Shown in pieces: positions 1 to 6,556 of a stretch of DNA of 6,590 nt. Positions within the stretch are counted from its first letter, which is position 1. Each line of letters opens with the position of its first letter. Both the position numbers and the translations under genes were made by a program. Below the pieces are notes generated by a model. The model did no database searches and was not told where the DNA came from. It saw only the letters and a program-made list of their open reading frames with translations. The DNA comes from Chloroflexota bacterium (GTDB lineage Bacteria; Chloroflexota; Limnocylindria; Limnocylindrales; CSP1-4), in contig JAJYEB010000111.1 in NCBI GenBank assembly GCA_021790375.1, positions 1-6,590 of the forward strand. Direction: 5' to 3'.

Positions 1-122
1 ACGACCGAGCCGGTCGTGCCGGCCCCACCCGCCAGCATCGTGCCGGCCTATGCCCGGGTCTCGCAGGCGCCGGACGGGCGGGTCCTCGCGCTCGATGCCG
101 GGGGGACGCCGGTGGGGCGAGC
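1..122 (+). repeat. 122-bp perfect direct repeat, copy 1 (linker module of first GH10 gene)
   Basis: Bases 1-122 are identical by hand comparison to 3943-4064. The first mismatch is at 123 (g against c at 4065), after which the nucleotide match is lost at once. The repeat is in the same reading frame in both genes and encodes the PAPPASIVPAYARV linker followed by the LALDAGGTPVGRA stretch. It may extend upstream beyond the window. Confidence 0.97.
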
Positions 123-1161
123 GGAGTACATCGGAGGGACCAGCCCCTGGAGCTGGCTGGGCAAGGGCGGCCTCGACTACGCCCTGCGGGAGCTGGCCGA
201 CGCGATCGGGCTGCGGATAGGCGTCGCGTATCTCCACCCGGAAGTGCCCGGGATGCTCTCGACCGAGCGACGGGAGTTCAACCTGGGCGTGGTGCCCGAT
301 GTCGACTGGCGCTACATCGAGCCCAGCCAGGGCCACGTGATCTTCGACAACCCGCCTGCGTACGTGCACCCTGACCGCGAGGTGGCGGAGATCCAGAGCG
401 CGAACCAGCGAGTCCGCGGAATGCACCTTCTCTGGTATCAGGCGTATCCGGACTGGCTGCTGCAGGGCACGTGGACCGCCGACGTGCTCGAGCAGATCTT
501 GGTCGGTCACATCAATGGCGTTGTCGCTCATTACCGCGGCCGGGTCGGCGAGTGGACCGTCGTCAACGAGTTCATGCCGCTTGCCAGCTGGCACTCCGAC
601 TTGCTCCAGCAGGTGCTCGGGCCGGGCTACGTGGACCTCGCGTATCAGACCGCCCGTGAAGCCGATCCGGCGGCGACCCTCCTGTACAACAGCTACGACA
701 ACGAGACCGCCGCTGGGGCCTGGACGGCCGTCACCCACGAGATCGTGCGCCGTCTCCAGGGCAAGGGCCTGCTCGACGGGGTCGGGCTGCAAATGCATCT
801 GGACGGGGCCAATCCACCGGGCAAGACCGACGTCATTGCCACCATGCAGAGTTACGGGGTCCCGGTGTACGTCACGGAGTTCGACGTCAACCTCCGAAAC
901 GTCACCGGCACCCAGGACCAGCGGTTGGCTGTGCAGGCGCGCATTTACGAAGACATGTTGGACGCAGCGCTGAAGTCCGGCGTGTGCGCCAGCTTCACCG
1001 TGTATGGCATCGGCGACGCGGTCTCCTGGATCGAGACCACGCCGTCGTATCCGTTCTACTCGCCGATTGCGGATCCCACGCCCTTCGACGACAACCTCCG
1101 GCCAAAGCCCGCCTACTTCGCCTTGCGCGCCGTGCTGAAGGCGAAGGCAGGCCTGACGTGA
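1..1161 (+). CDS. GH10-like glycoside hydrolase, 5'-truncated by the window edge
   Basis: This is the C-terminal 386 residues of a probably secreted GH10 (endo-1,4-beta-xylanase superfamily) protein. The frame is open from the first base. A GTG at 16 could be read as a start, but the same sequence is internal (residue 265) in the third gene of this window, so the true start lies upstream. Residues 1-41 form a proline-rich linker plus a short beta-hairpin-like stretch; the TIM barrel runs from about 60 to 386. The acid/base Glu is E190 in WTVVNE, the nucleophile is E293 in VTEFDVN, and the QMH motif (Q264, H266) and the C-terminal KPAYFAL motif are present. Known pocket residues differ: the usual ENxMKW motif reads as VPDVDW, the His of the HTLVWH motif is Met (GMHLLWY), and the Trp of the WG motif is Y335. 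The fold is confident; substrate is open. It lies 43 bp upstream of the next gene and is probably co-transcribed with it. Confidence 0.87.
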   Translation, partial: TTEPVVPAPPASIVPAYARVSQAPDGRVLALDAGGTPVGRAEYIGGTSPWSWLGKGGLDYALRELADAIGLRIGVAYLHPEVPGMLSTERREFNLGVVPDVDWRYIEPSQGHVIFDNPPAYVHPDREVAEIQSANQRVRGMHLLWYQAYPDWLLQGTWTADVLEQILVGHINGVVAHYRGRVGEWTVVNEFMPLASWHSDLLQQVLGPGYVDLAYQTAREADPAATLLYNSYDNETAAGAWTAVTHEIVRRLQGKGLLDGVGLQMHLDGANPPGKTDVIATMQSYGVPVYVTEFDVNLRNVTGTQDQRLAVQARIYEDMLDAALKSGVCASFTVYGIGDAVSWIETTPSYPFYSPIADPTPFDDNLRPKPAYFALRAVLKAKAGLT

Positions 1162-1204
1162 GAGTCGGCCAGCCGGCCGGTTCGGAGCCAGTGGGAGGTG
1201 AGCG
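1162..1204 (+). other. Short intergenic spacer within the GH10 operon
   Basis: These 43 bp separate the first and second GH10-like genes. They hold a GC-rich near-palindrome (around 1171-1182, core ccggccgg) and the ribosome binding site of the next gene. There is no T-rich tract after the near-palindrome and no promoter-like pair of boxes, so I read this as an intra-operon spacer rather than a terminator or promoter. Confidence 0.55.
1193..1200 (+). promoter_or_regulatory. Shine-Dalgarno site of second GH10-like gene
   Basis: The sequence gggaggtg lies just upstream of the ATG at 1205 and closely matches the consensus. It fixes that ATG as the start, which also places a twin-arginine motif at residues 4-10. 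Confidence 0.85.
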
Positions 1205-3154
1205 ATGCAGCTGAGCCGTCGCGACTTCCTGCGGGCCGCTGGTCTCGTCAGTGCCGCCGCCGCGCTCGGTGATGGTGCGGTCCTCGGAACCGCCGGGCGC
1301 GTCATGGCGAGCTATCCGGCGGTCGCCGTCGCCCGAACCGGCGCTGCCTTCTACGTCGGGCCCGGGAACGTCGACTATCGGCTCATCGGGACACTGACCC
1401 GCGGTCAGCGCGTCACGCCTCTCGGCGTGTTCGGCGACTTCGCCCGCGTCATCGCCACCTCGTACCGGACCCCAGCCGGGGCGCTGATCCACAAGAGCGT
1501 CAGCGGCTATGTGCTCCGCTCCGCCCTCGGCCGCCTCCCGGTCGGACTGCCGACCGTACCCCTGAAGACCGTGCCGTGGACGAGCCGCCCCCTGATCGCC
1601 CCGTCAGGGCCGCTGGTCATGCCCAGCGTCGGCATGCTGCTCGACGGGTACAAGGACTACATCATGCTCGACGGCACCTGGTACGCCGCGCGCGACTTCA
1701 CTGTGGTCTTCGACGCGGGCTTCGTCACGCATGCAGGCGCCCCCTCAACCAGCGCGAGCGGCCTGGTGCTGCAGAACGCCACCGTCACCCACGATGCCTC
1801 GAACATCGCCCAGCTCACGCTCCTGCACAACGGCACCGACCACGGTTGGTTCTTCGGCTACAGCCCGGGCACCGACTGGGAGTTCTTCGACCACCTTCCC
1901 ATCGCGTCGAGCGTGAGCGCGGGCCAGTTCACGATCTCGGTCGACGGGACCGGGCGCCTCGTGACGCTCGGGCTGCCCTCCGGCCAGCACCGGAGCTACC
2001 GCTTGATCGTCCCGCTGTTCCGGCGCGGTGACGTCCTCAACATCTCACTCTCGGACAGCCCCTACACGGACATGACCACGGAGCGGCTCTCGCTGTCGCT
2101 CGCCCCGCTCGGCAAGCTGCAGGCACCCGTCGCCCCGTATGGCTCCCTGCGCGCCCTCGCGCCAAAGGCCGGCATCACGGTGGGCACGGGCATGAACACC
2201 TGGCGTCCCGGGCCCGACCCGCGCTATGAGCAGGTCGCGACCTCGCAGTTCGACCTGCTGGTGCCGGAAGGCGAGTTCAACTGGGACTGGCTGCTGCGAC
2301 CTGATGCGACCCACTACGACTTCGCGGGAGCCGACGAACAGGTGCACTTCGCGCAGCGCCACGGGATGGCGGTGCGCGCCTACCTCCTGCCATCCGGCAA
2401 CGGACAGGGCATGGCTCCGGCAGATGCCCCTTGGCTCACGCCTGGCGCGTTCACGCGCGACCAGCTGCTCGCGCTCGTGCACGACCACATCGACACCGTC
2501 GTCGGCCGCTACGCGGGTCAAGTCGGCGAGTGGCTCGTGATGAGCGAGACGATCTTCCAGGGCCAGTTCGTGCCGTGGAACTTCTGGCTGAACAACGTTG
2601 GGCTCGATTTCATCGACCAGGTCTTCACGTGGGCGCACGAGGCGGACCCCTCGGCCAAGCTCCTGTACGAGTTCAGCAGCGACGAGTGGGCCGAGCCGCA
2701 GGCGTCGGCGATCTACAACCACCTCGCGGACTTGCGCGGTCGTGGCATCCCAGTGGACAACGTTGGCTTCGAGATGCACGTCTTCGATGCGACGAAAGCG
2801 CCCACCTACGACCAGCTTCTCGCGGACTTCCGGCGCTACGCAGGTCTCGGCATGGGCCTCGAGATCACCGAGATGGACGTGAACGTCTACCCCGTGCCTG
2901 GGACGCTGGCCGACAAGTACGCCGTGCAGGCTCAGATCTATGGCGACGCCCTCTCGGCGCTCCTCGAGTCTGGCGTGGGCAGGAGCTTCACGCCCTGGGA
3001 TTTCGTCGACTCGCAATCCTGGCTGCTGAAGCCGGCTCAGGTCGCCCAGTTCGGCCCGGCGCAGGCGCCGCTTCCCTTCGACGGCAACTACCAGCCCAAG
3101 CCCGCCTACTTCGCGCTCCTCGACGTGCTGAAGCAGCAGGTGGGATTTGCATGA
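1205..3154 (+). CDS. Tat-exported SH3-like / beta-sandwich / GH10-like multidomain protein
   Basis: This is a complete 649-residue protein. Residues 4-10 (SRRDFLR) are a textbook twin-arginine motif, followed by an Ala/Gly-rich hydrophobic stretch with likely cleavage near A35, so it should be exported folded. No lipobox Cys is seen. Residues about 41-107 resemble a bacterial SH3-like module. Residues about 150-300 are beta-strand-rich and look like a jelly-roll (LamG- or CBM-like) domain of unassigned family; both modules could bind cell wall or glycan. The GH10-like barrel runs from about 313 to 649. Its catalytic Glu candidates are E448 (in WLVMSE, where family members usually have NE) and E556 (in LEITEMDVN). 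E523-M-H525 stands where QxH is usual, W598 lies in the beta-8 region, and the ending PKPAYFALLDVL is typical. The stop overlaps the next start by ATGA, implying translational coupling. Catalytic activity is likely but unproven; the substrate is unknown. Confidence 0.88.
   Translation: MQLSRRDFLRAAGLVSAAAALGDGAVLGTAGRVMASYPAVAVARTGAAFYVGPGNVDYRLIGTLTRGQRVTPLGVFGDFARVIATSYRTPAGALIHKSVSGYVLRSALGRLPVGLPTVPLKTVPWTSRPLIAPSGPLVMPSVGMLLDGYKDYIMLDGTWYAARDFTVVFDAGFVTHAGAPSTSASGLVLQNATVTHDASNIAQLTLLHNGTDHGWFFGYSPGTDWEFFDHLPIASSVSAGQFTISVDGTGRLVTLGLPSGQHRSYRLIVPLFRRGDVLNISLSDSPYTDMTTERLSLSLAPLGKLQAPVAPYGSLRALAPKAGITVGTGMNTWRPGPDPRYEQVATSQFDLLVPEGEFNWDWLLRPDATHYDFAGADEQVHFAQRHGMAVRAYLLPSGNGQGMAPADAPWLTPGAFTRDQLLALVHDHIDTVVGRYAGQVGEWLVMSETIFQGQFVPWNFWLNNVGLDFIDQVFTWAHEADPSAKLLYEFSSDEWAEPQASAIYNHLADLRGRGIPVDNVGFEMHVFDATKAPTYDQLLADFRRYAGLGMGLEITEMDVNVYPVPGTLADKYAVQAQIYGDALSALLESGVGRSFTPWDFVDSQSWLLKPAQVAQFGPAQAPLPFDGNYQPKPAYFALLDVLKQQVGFA
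3138..3154 (+). promoter_or_regulatory. Shine-Dalgarno and ATGA stop/start overlap
   Basis: The Shine-Dalgarno-like aggtggg (3138-3144) sits inside the end of the second gene, six bases before the ATG at 3151. That ATG overlaps the TGA of the second gene (3152-3154). This decides the start of the third gene although the reading frame is open far upstream, and it puts a Tat motif near the N-terminus. It suggests coupled translation of the pair. Confidence 0.8.
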
Positions 3155-5166
3155 GCGTGCAGCCAGCCAGATCTCCTCGCGCCCTCTCCCGCCGGCGCTT
3201 CCTGCAGGCGGCGTCCGGACTCGGATCGCTGGTCGTGCTGGGAGCCCTGCCCACTGCGGCCGAGGGAGCGACGCTGCCGGCCCTGACGGCGGCCCAGCTG
3301 ACGGGCGCCATGGCGGCCCTGCCGAAGACGGGGACGGTGAAGCTTCCGGGCGGGAAGAGCGCCAGGGTGAGCGACGTGCGGGTTGCCGCGGCGGCCTTCG
3401 CGGTGGCCGATGCGGCGAGCCCGAACCCGGCCACCAACCCGGTCGCCGCGCTCGGGGTGCTGTGCGCGCTGGCCGCCTGGTCCGGGCGCAACGGCACGCT
3501 CGATCTCTCCGGCACCCTGCCCAAGTCGCCCGTGCGTCCCCTGCGCCTGGCCCTGCCGCGCCTGCCCTCCGGCGTCTCGAGCGTGGCCTATGGGTCGGCG
3601 CTCCCGCCCGCCCTCGTGGTGCGTCCGAAGGCCTCGCTCGTCCTCGTCGGGACGCTCGCCGCTCATCGCGTCCTGGCGGCCCTCGAGGATCCCGCCCGGC
3701 CGGTGGCCGGGCATCCCCGCCTCGAGCTCGTCGTGCTCCGCGCGGCCGACGTGGCGGGCCTCCTGTCCGTCCTGCACGCGAAGCTCGACAGCACGGGCAC
3801 GGTCGTCCTCCTCGCCTCGGGCTCCAAGGTGCCCCTGCGCCCGCTCCAGTCCGCCCTCGCGACGCGCCTCCTGCATGCCGCGGGCGTCCGCTTCGTCGAC
3901 CAGACCCCCATCCAGCCGCCCGTCGCGACGAGCCCAGTGCTCACGACCGAGCCGGTCGTGCCGGCCCCACCCGCCAGCATCGTGCCGGCCTATGCCCGGG
4001 TCTCGCAGGCGCCGGACGGGCGGGTCCTCGCGCTCGATGCCGGGGGGACGCCGGTGGGGCGAGCCATGACCCCCGCCGGCCACTCGTGGTCGTGGGTCGG
4101 GGGCAGCGCCGCCACGAGCTACCTGCTCGACTACACCCCGCGCGAGTACGCGGATGCGATCGGGGTGCGCATGGGAACGACGATCGAGCCAGGGCAGGTC
4201 GGTGCGGGATACGTCGAGCAGAACGGGATCTGGAGCCGGCCGGCGGTGAACCAGCGATACGTGGCCACGCTCGAGACGATCGCGAACCGGATCGACTACG
4301 CGGGGTACAACCTCTTCGTGGTCTTCAACCAGTTCACCTCCGACACGTGGCGGAGTGTAGTCACCGACTGGTCCAAGGTGTCGGAACAGCTGGATGCCGG
4401 CGTCGTGCCGACGGGCTTCCCGTACTACTGGGACGAGGCCGACCAGGTCCTCGCGTTCGCGCAGGCGCACGCCCTCCCGATGACGGCCGGCGGGCTCGTC
4501 TTCGGGAGTGTCGGGACACCGGACAGCATCACGCAGGGCGGTTTCGGCGCGGCCGACCTCGCCAAGATCCTCGAGTTCAGTGTGCGCGCCCGAGTCCTGC
4601 ATCTGCGCGGCCGGCTCGACGAGTGGCACGTGGTGAGCGAGGCCGCGGCCGACATCCTGTACGGGGATGCCGCGCAGCGGTTCTGGTACGACCAGCTCGG
4701 CGAACAGATCATCGACCAGGCCTACCGGTGGGTCCGGCACGACGATCCGGCGACGAAGCTCTCGATCGACGAGGACGGAATCCTCAAGTACGACGATGCC
4801 CGACTCCGACCCAAGTTCCTCGGCTTCCTGCAGCACTTCAAGGACGCCGGCGTGCCCGTGGACCGGGCCATGATCGAGAACAACATGTGGATCTACCTGC
4901 CACCCGACAAGGTCGAGATGGTCGGCGTGCTGCAGCAGATCCAGGGCATGGGTTACGAGATCGGGGCGGCCCAGACGACCGTGGTCACCGAGGACGTCTG
5001 GCCCACTTGGACGGGTCGCCCCAAGGCAGTATCGGTGAGCGATCCGCTCGCCGCACAGGCCGCCATCTACCGCGACGTGGCCGAGGCCTACCTACAGGTG
5101 GCCGCGCCGTTGAGGTTGGCTCGCTCGGCGTGGAACTTCGGTGAGGGCCTCCAGATCGTCGAATGA
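3151..5166 (+). CDS. Tat-exported GH10-like protein, C-terminus replaced by IS sequence
   Basis: The open frame encodes 671 residues. S13-R14-R15-R16-F17-L18 is a Tat motif, followed by a hydrophobic stretch with likely cleavage near residues 37-40. Residues about 41-250 form an Ala/Leu/Val-rich domain that I do not recognise. A proline-rich linker follows (about 251-281), then a hairpin-like stretch shared with the first gene, and a GH10-like barrel from about 325. Candidate catalytic glutamates are E497 (WHVVSE) and E614 (VVTEDVW). The usual QxH motif is absent; M574-I-E-N-N-M-W stands there. Codons 655-671 (RLARSAWNFGEGLQIVE) and the stop lie inside the left inverted repeat of the downstream IS. 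The native end, with the SW and KPAYFAL motifs seen in the two upstream genes, is missing (about 50 residues). The product is therefore a chimera with an incomplete barrel, probably impaired. It is the last gene of the operon in this window, and its stop is 6 bp from the convergent transposase stop. Confidence 0.82.
   Translation: MSVQPARSPRALSRRRFLQAASGLGSLVVLGALPTAAEGATLPALTAAQLTGAMAALPKTGTVKLPGGKSARVSDVRVAAAAFAVADAASPNPATNPVAALGVLCALAAWSGRNGTLDLSGTLPKSPVRPLRLALPRLPSGVSSVAYGSALPPALVVRPKASLVLVGTLAAHRVLAALEDPARPVAGHPRLELVVLRAADVAGLLSVLHAKLDSTGTVVLLASGSKVPLRPLQSALATRLLHAAGVRFVDQTPIQPPVATSPVLTTEPVVPAPPASIVPAYARVSQAPDGRVLALDAGGTPVGRAMTPAGHSWSWVGGSAATSYLLDYTPREYADAIGVRMGTTIEPGQVGAGYVEQNGIWSRPAVNQRYVATLETIANRIDYAGYNLFVVFNQFTSDTWRSVVTDWSKVSEQLDAGVVPTGFPYYWDEADQVLAFAQAHALPMTAGGLVFGSVGTPDSITQGGFGAADLAKILEFSVRARVLHLRGRLDEWHVVSEAAADILYGDAAQRFWYDQLGEQIIDQAYRWVRHDDPATKLSIDEDGILKYDDARLRPKFLGFLQHFKDAGVPVDRAMIENNMWIYLPPDKVEMVGVLQQIQGMGYEIGAAQTTVVTEDVWPTWTGRPKAVSVSDPLAAQAAIYRDVAEAYLQVAAPLRLARSAWNFGEGLQIVE
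3943..4064 (+). repeat. 122-bp perfect direct repeat, copy 2 (linker module of third GH10 gene)
   Basis: This is identical to bases 1-122 and encodes residues 265-305 of the third gene, between its N-terminal unknown domain and its GH10-like barrel. The two copies are 3942 bp apart in direct orientation. Bases upstream of 3943 cannot be compared because the other copy runs off the window. Confidence 0.97.
5112..5154 (+). repeat. Left terminal inverted repeat (IRL) of the IS
   Basis: Read on the plus strand it begins gaggttggctcg and continues with cgtggaactt and then gaggg-cctccag. Against the reverse complement of 6546-6590, the first 12 bases match exactly, cgtggaactt matches exactly at the same spacing, and the rest aligns with two single-base gaps (about 36 of 45 positions by hand). 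It is translated as the tail of the third GH10-like gene. Confidence 0.93.
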
Positions 5167-5172
5167 TACGGG

Positions 5173-6489
5173 TCAGGCGCTGGCGGCCCCAGGTATTCGG
5201 AGCTCGCGCCGGAGCGCCGCAGCGAGTGCCGGCAGCTCCCGATAGCCCTTGACCCGACGGAACTGGCTCTCCGCCGCGAGCATGCCGGCGGCCGCCCAGC
5301 GCAGCGCCATCTCGCCCGACTCCCAGCGCTTCACGCGGGTCGCGTGGTCGCGCACGATCTCGATCATCGACTCCATCGGGTTGGTCGACTCGAGCGTCCG
5401 GAGCAGGGAGCCCGTGACGCCGAGCCGGGTCAGGGTGAGCGTGTCCGAGAGCCCCTCGCGGAGCGAGGCGGCGGCCCCCGGGCGCTGATGGGCCAGGCTC
5501 CGGGCGAGCGCCTCGAGGAGCGCCTTGGCCCGGACCGGATCTTGTTCCGCCCAGGCGGCCCGGAGCCGCCGTTGCACGAGCGGCCGCTCAATCTCGGGCA
5601 GGCGGGCGAGCACGTTGCGCTCCTTGTGGCGTCGACACCGGTGGACCATGACGCGCTGCCCGAACAGCCGCCGGATCCCGGCCCCGATGCCCGTGCCGCC
5701 GTCGACCACGAACAACAGGCCCGCCGACGCATCGAGGCCGCGGTCGCGCAGGTCGGCGAGGAGCGCCGTCACGACCGCCTCGTTCTCGACGGTGCCCTCG
5801 ACCACGCCCAGGGGCACCTTCACCCCATCGGCGCGGATGCCGAGGGCGCCCAGCAGCAGGTGCTCGCCCATGCCGAAGCCGTCGAGCATGACCACCGTGA
5901 AGCGCTGATCGGCGAGGCTGCGGCTCATGAAGCCCGCCAGGCGCTCGGCCGTGGCGGCCACGAACCGTCGCGAGACCGCGGCATGGCTCGTGCCCGTCCG
6001 CCGCGCCTCGATCGCGGCCCCCACCGGCTCGAGCCCCGCGCCATAGCGGCGGGTACTGAGCCCGGCGAGCATGCGGGCCACGATGCCGTCGGCGAGCAGG
6101 TCGGTCGCGCTGGCGGCCTCGTACGTGGCGAGCGGCAGCTCGGCGGCGCGGTCGGCGCTCCGGACCCGTGGCCGGCGCACGGCGAGGCGGCGGCCACCGA
6201 GGCTGACCGCGCCCGCCTCGGCGCCATGACGATAGGCGGCTCGATCGGCGCGGTGCTTGCCCTTGGGCCCGACGAGCGCGTCGACCTCGGCCGCCATCAG
6301 CTCGTCGAGGACTTCGAGACCGACCGCGCTGGAGGCGGCGAGGAGCCCCTCGCGCAGGTGGGCGGCGAACGTCGCGAGGTGACCGTCGAGGCGCGCAGCG
6401 AGCGCGTCAGGGATCGGGTGGGCGAGCCGGCTCGGCTGCCGGCGGCAAGTGCGCGTCTCAGGGCTGGGCGTGGCGTGCGACGATGGCAT
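5173..6489 (-). CDS. IS256-family (Mutator-type) transposase
   Basis: This 438-residue DDE transposase catalyses excision and integration of its own element. With the ATG at 6487-6489 as residue 1, the catalytic triad is D203 (in VVMLDGFGMG), D263 (in LFVVDGGTG) and E373 (in STNPMESM), spacing D-59-D-109-E, as expected for the family. The family's C-X2-H motif follows the second Asp (C285, H288 in HRCRRHKERN). An LVGPKGKHR-like N-terminal motif precedes the probable DNA-binding part. The ATG at 6489 is preferred over an in-frame GTG at 6535-6537 (454 residues) because ggagg lies five bases before it, whereas the GTG sits inside a predicted hairpin without a well-spaced ribosome site. Length is normal and no frameshift or stop is seen, so the gene looks intact and the enzyme potentially active. 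Its stop is 6 bp from the stop of the third GH10-like gene. Confidence 0.95.
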   Translation of the reverse strand: MPSSHATPSPETRTCRRQPSRLAHPIPDALAARLDGHLATFAAHLREGLLAASSAVGLEVLDELMAAEVDALVGPKGKHRADRAAYRHGAEAGAVSLGGRRLAVRRPRVRSADRAAELPLATYEAASATDLLADGIVARMLAGLSTRRYGAGLEPVGAAIEARRTGTSHAAVSRRFVAATAERLAGFMSRSLADQRFTVVMLDGFGMGEHLLLGALGIRADGVKVPLGVVEGTVENEAVVTALLADLRDRGLDASAGLLFVVDGGTGIGAGIRRLFGQRVMVHRCRRHKERNVLARLPEIERPLVQRRLRAAWAEQDPVRAKALLEALARSLAHQRPGAAASLREGLSDTLTLTRLGVTGSLLRTLESTNPMESMIEIVRDHATRVKRWESGEMALRWAAAGMLAAESQFRRVKGYRELPALAAALRRELRIPGAASA

Positions 6490-6490
6490 C

Positions 6491-6556
6491 GGGTCCTCCA
6501 GTGCGACTTGCAGGTCCCCCGAAGCGTGACAGCTCACGCTCCGGGCTGGAGGACCC
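6491..6556 (-). promoter_or_regulatory. Transposase leader: stem burying the Shine-Dalgarno site
   Basis: On the minus strand the leader reads gggtcctccag (6556-6546), a 44-nt interval, then ctggaggaccc (6501-6491), one base, and the ATG. The two 11-base arms are perfectly complementary, and the second arm contains the ggagg ribosome site. In RNA made from outside the element the ribosome site would be paired. A transcript starting downstream of 6546 would lack the first arm and stay translatable. The first arm is also the inner end of the right inverted repeat. The pairing is seen directly; the regulatory role is inferred. Confidence 0.7.
6518..6545 (-). promoter_or_regulatory. Nested 12-bp hairpin in transposase leader
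   Basis: Bases 6518-6529 and 6534-6545 are complementary over 12 pairs (one G-U wobble in minus-strand RNA) around a 4-base loop. The hairpin abuts the outer stem arm at 6545/6546, so the two helices could stack. No T-run follows, so it does not look like an intrinsic terminator. The alternative GTG start codon is buried in it. Confidence 0.65.

Noticed and set aside
16..18. GTG at 16 as the start of the first gene
   Set aside because: There is no upstream sequence to judge a ribosome site, and the identical sequence is internal in the third gene. The frame is open to base 1, so the gene is 5'-partial.
1171..1182. ccggccgg palindrome between the first and second genes as a terminator or operator
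   Set aside because: The stem is very short, no T-tract follows, and such GC palindromes are common by chance at this composition.
1106..3112. Short nucleotide match aagcccgcctacttcgc near the ends of the first and second genes
   Set aside because: Seventeen bases encoding the conserved KPAYFA motif in high-GC codons need no recent exchange to explain them.
2431..3150. In-frame 5' extension of the third GH10-like gene
   Set aside because: The extension overlaps the second gene in another frame, has shadow-like Arg-rich composition, and would bury the Tat motif. The ATG at 3151 has a ribosome site and an ATGA overlap.
3106..4836. Long minus-strand open frame (576 codons) opposite the third GH10-like gene
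   Set aside because: It is Arg/Gly/His-rich with no recognisable motif and lies antisense to a gene with Tat signal and GH10 motifs. Long antisense frames are expected at this GC content.
5112..5163. Tail ARSAWNFGEG of the third protein as a genuine GH10 beta-8 strand
   Set aside because: It loosely resembles the SFTVYGIGD stretch of the first protein, but the DNA matches the right IS end at 12 and 10 consecutive bases with equal spacing, so it is IS sequence and the likeness is chance.
6490..6537. N-terminal extension of the transposase from the GTG at 6535-6537
   Set aside because: The GTG lies inside a hairpin without a properly spaced ribosome site, while the ATG at 6489 has ggagg at the right distance and gives a normal family length.
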